Positions 34,695-42,701 of a DNA stretch of 64,000 nucleotides are shown piece by piece. A program made the position numbers and the translations under genes. Position 1 is the first letter of the stretch. Every line of letters begins with the position of its first letter. Origin of the DNA: Chthoniobacter flavus Ellin428. GTDB taxonomy: Bacteria; Verrucomicrobiota; Verrucomicrobiia; Chthoniobacterales; Chthoniobacteraceae. The stretch spans positions 1 through 64,000 of the forward strand of contig NZ_ABVL01000026.1 in NCBI RefSeq assembly GCF_000173075.1, read 5' to 3'. The notes beneath the pieces are model-generated. The model was not told the DNA's origin. It did no database searches and saw nothing but the letters and a program-made list of their open reading frames with translations.

Positions 34695-34883
34695 GACCCC
34701 GACGAGCGACGTCGGGTCGTCGCCGGAGGTTCCGCCCGATTCGCTGTCGGTCTGCGAATCCAGCCACGCGTCATCGGCGACCCCGTGGATCATGGGCGGC
34801 GCCACCGGTTCATCCGACTGAAATGGCAGGGGCGCGCTCTGCCAGGTCGGCTGGTAAGTGGAAATGGCGTCGTCGTCATCCAT
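34692..34883 (-). CDS. ISTYQPTW protein, short paralogue (63 aa)
   Basis: From ATG 34883 the product opens MDDDDAISTYQPTWQSAPLP and has QSDEPVAPPMIHGVADDAWL before an acidic Ser/Gly tail (DSESGGTSGDDPTSLVGV). It is a paralogue of the N-terminal half of the protein at 34183-34545. The start lies one base after the stop of the upstream 535-residue structural gene. The conserved ISTYQPTW and ADDAWLD segments suggest a short structural peptide added to the virion. Confidence 0.65.
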   Translation of the reverse strand: MDDDDAISTYQPTWQSAPLPFQSDEPVAPPMIHGVADDAWLDSQTDSESGGTSGDDPTSLVGV

Positions 34884-34884
34884 C

Positions 34885-36492
34885 TCAAGACGGCGCAGAG
34901 CCACTGGTGTAGGGCACGCTGATCAGGAAGACGACGACCTCCCATAACCCACCCGCGTCGTATTTCGAAGGCTGGCCCATGAGGGTGATGATATCGCCCT
35001 GCGTGAATTGAGTGGGGATGCTCGCCGGCAAATCCACGATGGCTCCCGAAAAGCCCAGGATACTGCCTCCGCCGATCAGGCCGCCCAGGGCGGTGATGCC
35101 GCCGGAGCCATCGAGCTTCGACGGCGATAATGCTCCCGTCGCGCTGGTGCCGGTGAGGCAGTGCGGAATGCGCCCCGTGCGAAAGTTAACCGAGCTACTG
35201 ATCGTCGAGTTCACCAGGTCCGGGGTGAAGATCCGCGAAGAAGAGCCACCCTGGATGACAAACGTGCCGCTCGATGGCATGACGAACGTCGGCGCGAGGT
35301 TGCTTTCAAACGAGTCCGGCGGCGGCCCGACGAAGAAGCAACGCAGCCGGCGCGCCCGGCAAGGGCCATGATAGCCATCCTGCATCGGCAATCCCACCGC
35401 GCCACCCCAACTGGTGGAATAGTTATAACCATTGAATCCGGCCGTGGAACCGCCGTCGTTGTAAAACTGGATGCCCTTGAGAAAGTCGGGGAAGTCGTAG
35501 TCCTTCCAGCAATGGAAATCTTCGTTGTAGGTGGCCAGCGCGCCCATCGGCGTCATCGTGCCACCCACGCCCCCGCTGGTGATCGTGGCGATGGCGTCCA
35601 TGATCACTTCCACCACGATCTTGGTGGAGAGCGGAATGGAGAGAATTTTGCGCGGACCATCGACCTTCGGCGCGGACTTGGTGCCGGATAACATCACCCA
35701 ATCGCCGACCGACAAGCCATGCGCGGCGTCCAGCGTGACCGTGGCGGTCCCGTTCCCGCTATTGACCACGGACTGCACGTTTCTCATCGCCACGTCGGAC
35801 ACGCTCGGCACCCCGACCATGGTATCGAGCTTGATCAGGATGCTGGCATTGCTCGGGACCGGCTGCAGCTCGCGCACGATGCGGTTGATCGCGGTCATCG
35901 TGCCCGCCGCGGTCCCCGCGCCGGTCAGGTTGGCGGAGACGACGATCTGCGTTTCCGAAGGCACGCTGACGATCATCTGGTTCCCATCGATCGCCGGCGC
36001 CGAATTCGTGCCCGCGAAGACCACCCAGCATTTCGGCGGAAGATCATGCGCCGCGGAGAGGGTAACGGTACACGTACCATCGCCATTATCCGCGATGGAA
36101 GAAACATGGACCGGCGCCGGCTGAAACTCGCCGGCGGTGTAACTGCCGTTTGCGGCGACCTGCCGCCGGGCGGTTAACATCGGGATACCCGTCTCGCGGT
36201 AGGAGCGAATATCGACGAAGATGGGCCCCGGCAGCGTCTCGTACACCGCGGTGAAGTTTTGGTCGTCATCGCTGCCCTTGTCCGTGCTCTGGCTGATGAG
36301 CAGCGCGTTCGGATAAGAGAGCTTGTCCGGGTGCGCGGAGAGAAACGCCCGTTCCCGGCGGCTGTCCGTCTTGCGGGCGTTCCACGCTTCGACGATGCGC
36401 GGGAAACGCAGGTCGCCGTAAGGGTAGCTTACGCCCGGCTTGCCGTACTTGGGATGCGAAGGATCGCGCTGGTCGAGGCGAGGAGGAGGCAT
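34885..36492 (-). CDS. phage structural protein with a duplicated beta-domain
   Basis: The 535-residue product (ATG 36492) has a charged start (LDQRDPSHPKYGKPGVSYPY). It then has two copies of one ~70-residue domain: VSSIADNGDGTCTVTLSAAH ... NSAPAIDGNQ and VQSVVNSGNGTATVTLDAAH ... KSAPKVDGPR (about residues 130-195 and 228-300). A C-terminal beta-rich part carries GLPMQDGYHGPCRARRLRCF and many Gly/Ser. Longer in-frame starts lie within the upstream gene and were rejected. It follows the 417-residue gene by 29 bases. A tail or decoration protein is most likely. Confidence 0.65.
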   Translation of the reverse strand: MPPPRLDQRDPSHPKYGKPGVSYPYGDLRFPRIVEAWNARKTDSRRERAFLSAHPDKLSYPNALLISQSTDKGSDDDQNFTAVYETLPGPIFVDIRSYRETGIPMLTARRQVAANGSYTAGEFQPAPVHVSSIADNGDGTCTVTLSAAHDLPPKCWVVFAGTNSAPAIDGNQMIVSVPSETQIVVSANLTGAGTAAGTMTAINRIVRELQPVPSNASILIKLDTMVGVPSVSDVAMRNVQSVVNSGNGTATVTLDAAHGLSVGDWVMLSGTKSAPKVDGPRKILSIPLSTKIVVEVIMDAIATITSGGVGGTMTPMGALATYNEDFHCWKDYDFPDFLKGIQFYNDGGSTAGFNGYNYSTSWGGAVGLPMQDGYHGPCRARRLRCFFVGPPPDSFESNLAPTFVMPSSGTFVIQGGSSSRIFTPDLVNSTISSSVNFRTGRIPHCLTGTSATGALSPSKLDGSGGITALGGLIGGGSILGFSGAIVDLPASIPTQFTQGDIITLMGQPSKYDAGGLWEVVVFLISVPYTSGSAPS

Positions 36493-36521
36493 GGGAGTGC
36501 TTGGTGCTTGGTGCTTAGTAA

Positions 36522-37775
36522 TCAGTAATAAGTCACCTGCCGCGGCGCGGTCAGCGCCCGGCTGTTCTTCAGCTTGTCCAGGGCGATGCGGTATTGCTTC
36601 TCGATCCCGGGTTTGGCTTCGGAATTGCGGAAACTCGGCGTGCTGGTGAAACGCCAGAGGGCCATCGGGATGAGGATCAACTCCACGGCCGCGTCGACGA
36701 TCGGGATAACCGTCCCGGGATCGCCCGCCCCGCCGCCGCTGTCGCTGGTCATCACGCTGACCGTGCCCGTGGCCGAACCTTCGTTGCTGTAACCGCCCAG
36801 CGGCGAGGTCACAGCCCCGCTCTGCCAGTACGACGCCGGCGCGGCGCTCAGTCCGGTGAGGCTGGACGCCAGCACATAGGCGCTGGCCCAGGGCGCGTAG
36901 AAGATCGCGTAGCCGGGGCGCGTGACCCCGAGGAAAGCGCGATACCCATTGATATCGCACAGGTAAGTGTAACTCTGGTCGGCATCGCCCCCCGACCCGG
37001 AAACCGTCAGCGTGGTCAGCGGGCTCACGATATCCGCGCGGGTGAAACGCGGCGGATTCGCCGCCGCGCGGAAAGCCAGGGTGTAATTCTGATCCGGCAA
37101 CGGCGCCACGCGCAACCGGCGCGGCACATAATCCAGCGTACCATCGTACGCCCCCAAGGCCAGGGCCACGCGCGGACGCCCCACGCTCTTGCGGATGAAC
37201 GAGAATAGCGGCGAAAGATCGCCACGGCCATCGGGACTGACCACCATCGGCCAGCCCGACAGGCGGAGGAACTCCTCGAGCGAATCCGCGATCGGCATGG
37301 GAAATTGATTCGGCAGCCACAGCGGCCCAATCGCCCGGGAGTAATTCGACGGCAGCGTCACGCTGTCGCCGTAAATCGTCGCCGCAACGCCCGTCGCCGT
37401 CGGCCCATTGTACGGCCGGGCGAGTTGTGTCTGGCTGGCCAGTTCGTTGTCCTGGTCATCGCCGCCGATGCGGATCGTGCCGCCATTCATCCGCGCGGCG
37501 TAACCGGTGAGATTGGCAATCGTCGTGCTCCCCTGGGTGACATCGAGCGTCACCGCCGCTGGGCCGTAAAGCATCGCGCCGGTGCTGACCTCGCGGTTGG
37601 CAATCGGCGAAACTTCATGCACCTCGTGCAAGGCCTGGGTGAGAGCCAGCGCGACGTTGTCGAGGTCGCCCGGCTGGCAGGACTCGAGTTGCGAGCCCGC
37701 GGGCTGGGGCGTGAATTGCGTGACGCCGATATAACTCAGGAGCGTCCTCGCGGCTTGTTGAACGGTGACGGACAT
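36522..37775 (-). CDS. phage structural protein (417 aa)
   Basis: The product opens MSVTVQQAARTLLSYIGVTQ, with QPGDLDNVALALTQALHEVH giving a helical, connector-like start. Repeated beta motifs follow: MLYGPAAVTLDVTQGSTTIA, GGTIRIGGDDQDNELAS and QLARPYNGPTATGVAATIYG. The central part (SRAIGPLWLPNQFPMPIADS) and the 'TLPSNYSRAIGPLWLP' region recall proteins next to capsid genes in tailed phages. The ATG shares one base with the preceding stop (TGATG). I place it as a head-completion or tail-tube-associated protein, without a firm family. Confidence 0.6.
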   Translation of the reverse strand: MSVTVQQAARTLLSYIGVTQFTPQPAGSQLESCQPGDLDNVALALTQALHEVHEVSPIANREVSTGAMLYGPAAVTLDVTQGSTTIANLTGYAARMNGGTIRIGGDDQDNELASQTQLARPYNGPTATGVAATIYGDSVTLPSNYSRAIGPLWLPNQFPMPIADSLEEFLRLSGWPMVVSPDGRGDLSPLFSFIRKSVGRPRVALALGAYDGTLDYVPRRLRVAPLPDQNYTLAFRAAANPPRFTRADIVSPLTTLTVSGSGGDADQSYTYLCDINGYRAFLGVTRPGYAIFYAPWASAYVLASSLTGLSAAPASYWQSGAVTSPLGGYSNEGSATGTVSVMTSDSGGGAGDPGTVIPIVDAAVELILIPMALWRFTSTPSFRNSEAKPGIEKQYRIALDKLKNSRALTAPRQVTYY

Positions 37776-38224
37776 CAGCAGTGCCCTCCGGTGATCGCCT
37801 TGAGCAGCTCCTCGCGAGTACTGCCGCGCGTGACCTTCACCCCGGCCGCCTTCGCCGCCTTCAGCAAGGCGGCGCGCGGGAGATCGGGGTGGGCTGCAGT
37901 CGGGGCAGTCGAAGCAGTCGGCGTCGGCGTCGCCGTCGCGCTCGGCGCAGTCGTCGCCGCCATCCCCGCCGCCACCGCCTCCCCGAGCACAAGCTTCGGT
38001 TCCCAGATGAAGAACCCGCTCATCCCCTGGCGCATCTTCTTGAAGAGATCTTCGCGAGCCGATTCATATTCAGCGAGACTGAGCTCGACGACGTGGCACT
38101 TGTGTTCCGGCGAATAGCGCGACAGCGGGCCATAAGCTTTGCCGCTATAGCCCTTCAGCGCGGTGTTCAGCCCGTCGTAACCGAGCATGCGGTTGAGGAG
38201 GATGACTTTGGCAGAGTTGTTCAT
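37775..38224 (-). CDS. phage protein downstream of the capsid gene (149 aa)
   Basis: Residues 1-80 are folded (VILLNRMLGYDGLNTALKGY, HVVELSLAEYESAREDLFKK). An Ala/Pro/Thr linker (ATATPTPTASTAPTAAHPDL) then leads to a C-terminal helical unit with KAAKAAGVKVTRGSTREELL, an HeH/SAP-like pattern. The order capsid - this gene - 417-residue gene suggests a head-completion or capsid-accessory protein. Its stop shares a base with the next start. Confidence 0.55.
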   Translation of the reverse strand: MNNSAKVILLNRMLGYDGLNTALKGYSGKAYGPLSRYSPEHKCHVVELSLAEYESAREDLFKKMRQGMSGFFIWEPKLVLGEAVAAGMAATTAPSATATPTPTASTAPTAAHPDLPRAALLKAAKAAGVKVTRGSTREELLKAITGGHC

Positions 38225-38609
38225 AAATCATTAGCTTTGGGGATTAGTCTCTCGGGTTTGATGGGTTAAGCGGGAGATAGGCAGGCTCGCCTTAGCAGCG
38301 GTCCTCAATCGTCGAAGTTGGCGTTTGGAATCAACGGAATGTCCCCCTGGGAGGGGCGACTTTCCAGTCGCCCTGCGTCGCGAAGCGACGCCCAAAAGAT
38401 GGCGCTGCGCGCGTTGAATTGGGTCAGCGACTGGAAAGTCGCCGCTCCCAGTGAGAGAGCGCGAAGCGCCCCCAAAAATGACCTGTCATCTTGAGCGGAG
38501 CGGGGAAGCATGAGCGGAGTCGAAAGCCGAGTTTGGACGCCCGCCCCCCTGCACCCCGAGCCGCCTCGCGGCGGACTCGGGGTGAGGTGTGGCGACTAAT
38601 CAGTCAGGC
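38225..38609. repeat. repeat between capsid and accessory genes
   Basis: Bases 38346-38452 are a 107-bp palindromic element: CTGGGAGGGGCGACTTTCCA at the left faces TGGAAAGTCGCCGCTCCCAG at the right. Related copies are at 42115-42229, 51111-51172, 55689-55746 and 59103-59191. Bases 38480-38530 carry a fragment of the TCATCTTGAGCGGAG (MITE core) type. Confidence 0.7.
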
Positions 38610-40328
38610 TCAGGCGATCACCGGGAAACCGTCGATCTTCCGGGCGAAGACATTCAGCGTGTAGTTCGGTGTCTTGCCGTCGGGCCGTTTGAAGGCCGCG
38701 GTGCCGTAGCAGGTCTCGATGCCTTTCGAGAACGCCTGGTTGTGCGGCATGACCCATTCCGTGCGATGGATGCCTTTGGCAAACGAGTTACCCGGCAGCG
38801 CGATGCGGCCGTAACCGCAAACCAGCGCCATCTCGCCCATGCCGAAGCCATAGCCGAGCGGCACGCCCTTGCTGTTCGTCTCGTAGATCTTCGAGCCGGC
38901 GGCGATCGCGCCTTCGGACACGCCGAGGAACCCGGCGCCGTCCGCAGTAGTCAGCCACGCGCCCGTGTTCCAGCTCACATCGCCGACGTTCTGATTGTAA
39001 TCCCCCGTGGTCGTCGAGCCGAGGCGCACCACGCCGGTCAGCGTGTTGCCGTTGTTACCGGTGTAACTGAAGAAGCTCGCCAGGCCGGTCACCGAGTCGA
39101 TGATCACGAAAAAGCCCTTGTTACCGAGGCTATTCCCGAGCGGCGAGGTGTAACCCGTGGGCCGCGCATTGTAAGTCCGCGACACCCGGTTGATCGGCGA
39201 GTAAGCATAGAGCGAGAAGAACTCGAAGAAGTTCCGCAACGGCGTCGCGGTCGCCTTCGCCGTCGAACCGCCGCCATCGATCGTCGCCGCGGTCGGCAGC
39301 GTGATGCTGGTCCCCTTGGCGGCGATCGCCGTGCCGAGCAACGCATCCGGCTGCAGCGCCGCGCCGATGCTCCCGATGGCGCCATGCTGGATGACATGCC
39401 ACGGGTAAAGCACGTTATTGTCGTACTCGTAATACTCGCCGGTGAAGAGCGGGTTCTTATCCCCGCGTTCCTTGGCAAACTTGGCCGCCTCCTGCCACAC
39501 GCTATCGCCTTTCAGCGGGCGGGCATTCTGCTGGCTGGTGAATTGCAGGTACCGATTGATCCGGCCATGCATCTGGTCCTTCATCGTGGTCGTGCGCGCG
39601 TCGAAGGGGATCGCCCCGAGATCGTGCAGCCGGCCGCCGGATTTCTCGATGACCGACGTGCTGAAGACATCCGCCGTGCCGAGCGTGTCGATCGTCTTGC
39701 CGTTGGGCAGGATGAGGTTATCGCTCGTCGCCTCGCACTTCAGATCCTGCATGGCGTCATCGCTCTGCTGCTTGGCGATGCGCACCGCCAGCAGTTCCTG
39801 GCTGATGTCATCCCATTCCGCGCCGATCACGGTCTGCGACTTGCCGGTGTTATCGATCGCCACCGGGAAGAAGCCGAGATCGACGACCAGTTGAAAGTCG
39901 CCAGGGCTGACCGCTTCCTCGTTGCCGGTGCGGGCCGCATTGCCGCCCACCACCGGGCCGCCGAGCTGATCGACCGTGGTGATATTGATCGTCGTGCCGC
40001 GCAGCTTGCTGAAGTCGTTCTTGACGATGATCGGTTTGCCGGAACCCGGCGCGCCGGTCATGTTATCGGCGAAAGGACTGGAAGCGGCGGCGATCACGCC
40101 AACCTTCATCTCCCAGGCGACTTCTTCGTCGTGGGCCGCCGAGCCGATGATCTGCGTTTTGGTCGAACCCGCCACCGCGGCGATATTCGCCATGCCGACG
40201 TAGCCGTAGGCGCAGGGATTGATGAACGCCGCCAGCAAGGCGACGGTGAGAGTCGCCAGCCAGCCGGCCGGCGAGACAAGGAGTGCAGCGCCGAGAGTAA
40301 TACCGGCGCGAGTGATGAGATGTTTCAT
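38610..40328 (-). CDS. N4-gp56/DUF4043-like major capsid protein
   Basis: The 572-residue product carries the family's markers: SPFADNMTGAPGSGKPIIVK, DFSKLRGTTINITTVDQLGG and GGNAARTGNEEAVSPGDFQL (the 'L.G.xVxG......GNEE' core). Much of the remainder is beta-rich with TSYY-type segments (FTGEYYEYDNNVLYPWHVIQ) and a C-terminal domain with GMGEMALVCGYGRIALPG. ATG 40328 adds a hydrophobic N-terminal helix (LVSPAGWLATLTVALLAAF) absent from usual family members; ATG 40193 (MANIAAVAGSTKTQIIGSAA) would give a normal start of 527 residues. It follows the scaffold-like gene in a phage-like order. Confidence 0.8.
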   Translation of the reverse strand: MKHLITRAGITLGAALLVSPAGWLATLTVALLAAFINPCAYGYVGMANIAAVAGSTKTQIIGSAAHDEEVAWEMKVGVIAAASSPFADNMTGAPGSGKPIIVKNDFSKLRGTTINITTVDQLGGPVVGGNAARTGNEEAVSPGDFQLVVDLGFFPVAIDNTGKSQTVIGAEWDDISQELLAVRIAKQQSDDAMQDLKCEATSDNLILPNGKTIDTLGTADVFSTSVIEKSGGRLHDLGAIPFDARTTTMKDQMHGRINRYLQFTSQQNARPLKGDSVWQEAAKFAKERGDKNPLFTGEYYEYDNNVLYPWHVIQHGAIGSIGAALQPDALLGTAIAAKGTSITLPTAATIDGGGSTAKATATPLRNFFEFFSLYAYSPINRVSRTYNARPTGYTSPLGNSLGNKGFFVIIDSVTGLASFFSYTGNNGNTLTGVVRLGSTTTGDYNQNVGDVSWNTGAWLTTADGAGFLGVSEGAIAAGSKIYETNSKGVPLGYGFGMGEMALVCGYGRIALPGNSFAKGIHRTEWVMPHNQAFSKGIETCYGTAAFKRPDGKTPNYTLNVFARKIDGFPVIA

Positions 40329-40602
40329 AGGAATGAAAACAGAGTTAGTGCGTGATTGATTGATGTTAGGGTTTACGGTTTACTGCCTCTCCACGCCGGC
40401 TCGCGCCTGGCCGCCAAAAGTTTGTTTGAGAAAAAAGTGAATGCGTCGAAGAAGCGCGCGCGGGGCGAGCTTTCCCCGGAGGGACACGCTCCTGCGTGCT
40501 CCCACTCTTCGGCCACGCCGAGGGAAAAAGATGGGGAACGCGCGGGAGCGCATCCCTCCGTTGGGGCAGCCCAGGATCGACTATGGCTCGATCGAAAATC
40601 CA
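40329..40602. other. intergenic, no gene seen
   Basis: There is no gene between the scaffold-like and capsid-like genes. A partial inverted pair GGAGGGACACGCTCC/GGGAGCGCATCCCTCC lies near 40477-40560. The first 100 bases, nearest the capsid gene start, show no recognised promoter. Confidence 0.35.
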
Positions 40603-41076
40603 TTACCGCGTGATGATGCTCCCGATCGGCCGCCGGTAAGCCCGGAAATTCCCCGTCGTCGCCGCCTCGAACGCCGCCTCCGCCTCGCGTGCAATATCCG
40701 CCGCGGTCCTGGCCGGCGGCGGCGGAGCGCTGCCCTTGTTCGCCGCCGCGGGCCGGATGGCCGGCGGCGGTTGCGCCGCCGGAACCGCCGGCATCGCCGG
40801 TCCCCCGCCCCGCCCCGCTGCGCCTTGGGCGCCAAGCATCCGCGCCGCTTTCGCCGCGAAATGCATCGGCCCATCCACACTCTGCGCCTTGGCATGATCC
40901 GGATGCGTCGGGCTGTGCGCCGCCACGGAGAGTTCGTACCAGAGTTGAAAGAGCGGACTGTTTTCGTGATTGAGCGCCGGGAACTGCTTGCGCGCCGCGG
41001 CGTCATTGGCATCGCGCTGCGCTTCAAAAGCCCCCAGCTCGCGAGCCTGTTCGCGGGCGTGTTCCCGCTCCGACAC
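40603..41076 (-). CDS. C-terminal part of scaffold-like protein in a shifted frame
   Basis: This 157-residue reading begins at GTG 41076 (SEREHAREQARELGAFEAQR). It includes LNHENSPLFQLWYELSVAAH and PDHAKAQSVDGPMHFAAKAA, resembling the end of phage scaffold or head proteins where LPxxxSPLYxxxxxL-like segments occur. It overlaps the preceding gene's 3' end by 53 bases in the +1 frame. If one base of the five-G run at 41078-41082 is removed, both readings join into one protein (ARLEAARFAAP-VSEREHARE) of ~455 residues. An internal GTG start is the alternative. Confidence 0.5.
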   Translation of the reverse strand: MSEREHAREQARELGAFEAQRDANDAAARKQFPALNHENSPLFQLWYELSVAAHSPTHPDHAKAQSVDGPMHFAAKAARMLGAQGAAGRGGGPAMPAVPAAQPPPAIRPAAANKGSAPPPPARTAADIAREAEAAFEAATTGNFRAYRRPIGSIITR

Positions 41077-41971
41077 CGGGGGCCGCGAAACGCGCCGCCT
41101 CCAGCCGGGCGTTCATGCGGCTGAGCTCTTTCGTCACCCGCGCCGCCTCCGAACCATAAAGACTGCCCCCGCCCCGGGTCGTCGCATCGAGTTGCCGCTC
41201 GAGCTCCGCCACCTCCGCCTCCAGCGCGGCGATCGACGTCCCCTGCGCCCCCGACGGCGTCGACTGTGCCGACGCCGCGCCCTGCACGAAATTCATCCCG
41301 GGAATCTCCAGCGCCATCCGCCCACCCTGCGCCGACTGCCCATTCGGCAAGCCCTGCGCGTTGTTGGGCCCGCCCTGCGAGTTGGACAAACCCTGACCAC
41401 CCAGCGCATTCGGCAACGGCCCGAGAATCCGCTGCACCGCTTCCGCCAGCGGCACCCCTTTCTTGGTCAGCGCATGAATCGCAATCTGATCCGACTTATC
41501 CGCATCCGTGAGATGCGTAATGCGCAGCCGGTTCGGCTCCCGCTCCTCCTCCGGCGCCCGCCCACCCGCCGGCGGTTCCGAGCCCGGAGTGGAAATCGAT
41601 TCCGGATCAACAGCCGCTGCAGCAGCAGCAGCAGCGCCATCCGCATCCAGCGATGCCGCAGCAGCAGAATCCGCCGACGCCGACGCCGACGCCGGAGCCT
41701 GGCGAGCCGCCTCCAGCAAAGCCGTCAAGCGATCGGCCTCCTTGTTATTCCCGGTGGTCCGGGCCTCAAAGATCGCCTCCATCACTTCCCCTTCGGTAGC
41801 CGTCGTGCCGCTCTCGGCAGGCGAAGCCGCGACCGCAGAAGCGGGAGCGTGAGTATGAGTATGCGCGTGAGCGTGAACGTCAGCGTGAGTTTCAACCGCG
41901 GAATCCGCGGTTCCAGTCAAAGGCTCGCCCACGGCTTGCGCCGGCGAATCGAGCAATGCGTTTTCGGACAT
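41024..41971 (-). CDS. scaffold-like phage protein, N-terminal part
   Basis: From ATG 41971 the 315-residue product is acidic and low-complexity at first (MSENALLDSPAQAVGEPLTG, THADVHAHAHTHTHAPASA). A helical unit follows (EVMEAIFEARTTGNNKEADR...LEAARQA) and then an Ala-rich linker. LRITHLTDADKSDQIAIHAL and TSIAALEAEVAELERQLDAT (coiled coil) come next. The EAxFEAxTTGN motif occurs once here and again near the end of the overlapping frame (40603-41076). It lies upstream of the capsid gene, the normal place for a scaffold or head-morphogenesis protein. Confidence 0.55.
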   Translation of the reverse strand: MSENALLDSPAQAVGEPLTGTADSAVETHADVHAHAHTHTHAPASAVAASPAESGTTATEGEVMEAIFEARTTGNNKEADRLTALLEAARQAPASASASADSAAAASLDADGAAAAAAAAVDPESISTPGSEPPAGGRAPEEEREPNRLRITHLTDADKSDQIAIHALTKKGVPLAEAVQRILGPLPNALGGQGLSNSQGGPNNAQGLPNGQSAQGGRMALEIPGMNFVQGAASAQSTPSGAQGTSIAALEAEVAELERQLDATTRGGGSLYGSEAARVTKELSRMNARLEAARFAAPGVGAGTRPRTGSRAGGF

Positions 41972-42371
41972 GCCAGCGCTCGTTGATCCCCACCCCGCGA
42001 GGGTCAAGAATTATTTTTTGCGACGTCCATCCTACCTAACTTCCCTCCCCGGCCCCCTAACCATTACCCACATCTTTGCTCGGTTTAGGGACAGCGGGAA
42101 TTCGGCTGCGGCTCACTGGGAGGGGCGACTTCCTAGAAAAAACCCTGCGTCGCGGAGCGACGCCCTCAAAGAGAGGCGCTACGCGCAGCGGTTTTTCGGT
42201 CAGCGACTAGGAAGTCGCCGCTCCCAGTGGCGCCATCCCGTCCGACGTCCAAACACCGGGCAAAGATGTGGGTAATGCTTAGCCCCGGCCCCAGCCCCGA
42301 CGCTCCTCTCGGCTCCGCTCAGGGCAGGCATAGAGCGCCGCTACAGGGTTGGCTCTATCGAGAGGACAAGC
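41972..42371. repeat. palindromic repeat and flanks
   Basis: Bases 42115-42229 are a copy of the 107-115 bp palindrome: CACTGGGAGGGGCGACTTCC against GGAAGTCGCCGCTCCCAGTG, with AAAAAACCCTGCGTCGCGGA in the arm. CCCTAACCATTACCCACATC (42050-42072) and GCAAAGATGTGGGTAATG (42258-42275) are a further outer inverted pair. No gene is seen. Confidence 0.65.
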
Positions 42372-42695
42372 TCAGGACCCAAGACACGTCATGATCGTCT
42401 TGCGAATGGCGCTCCGTCGCACGGTAGACACGGAGCCAAAAGGTTTCCCGTTCAAGGCCGATTTTTTCACCAAGTAAATCACGTCACAAGCCACCAAGCT
42501 TTTGTGATCCAACCCGTCCGCACCATTGAGCACCACTTCCACGGCGGTCGCCTGCCGGTCGCCGCGCAGCGTCACGCACATCAAGACATTCACCGAGTTG
42601 CCCTTCTCGCACAAACGACTATTTGAAATAACCACCACGGGATGTTTACCGATCGGGTCGGGAAAACTGTACTCGTAAACCTCCCACGGCTTCAC
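42372..42695 (-). CDS. PemK/MazF-like endoribonuclease toxin
   Basis: The 107-residue product (GTG start at 42695) has the CcdB/MazF beta-barrel pattern: KPWEVYEYSFPDPIGKHPVV, VISNSRLCEKGNSVNVLMCV and GLDHKSLVACDVIYLVKKSA, ending VSTVRRSAIRKTIMTCLGS. In MazF/PemK the loop before the barrel and the 'S.v.cD.I..v.k..l' strand bind RNA and the antitoxin. It begins seven bases after the stop of the upstream 130-residue gene, as expected for a two-gene toxin-antitoxin unit. Confidence 0.75.
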   Translation of the reverse strand: MKPWEVYEYSFPDPIGKHPVVVISNSRLCEKGNSVNVLMCVTLRGDRQATAVEVVLNGADGLDHKSLVACDVIYLVKKSALNGKPFGSVSTVRRSAIRKTIMTCLGS

Positions 42696-42701
42696 GTCGT
42701 T

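Noticed and set aside
34885..37320. An 811-codon reading spanning two phage genes
   Set aside because: Its first 276 codons lie out of frame inside the 417-residue gene; the real start is ATG 36492.
38589..40355. A 588-codon open frame on the plus strand opposite the capsid gene
   Set aside because: It is the shadow of the capsid gene: arginine-rich, no family pattern, no start signal, and the capsid frame has recognisable family motifs.
20143..42371. Phage attachment sites at the ends of the island
   Set aside because: Pairs of similar sequence at both ends are dispersed repeats also found elsewhere, and no integrase or tRNA marks a site.
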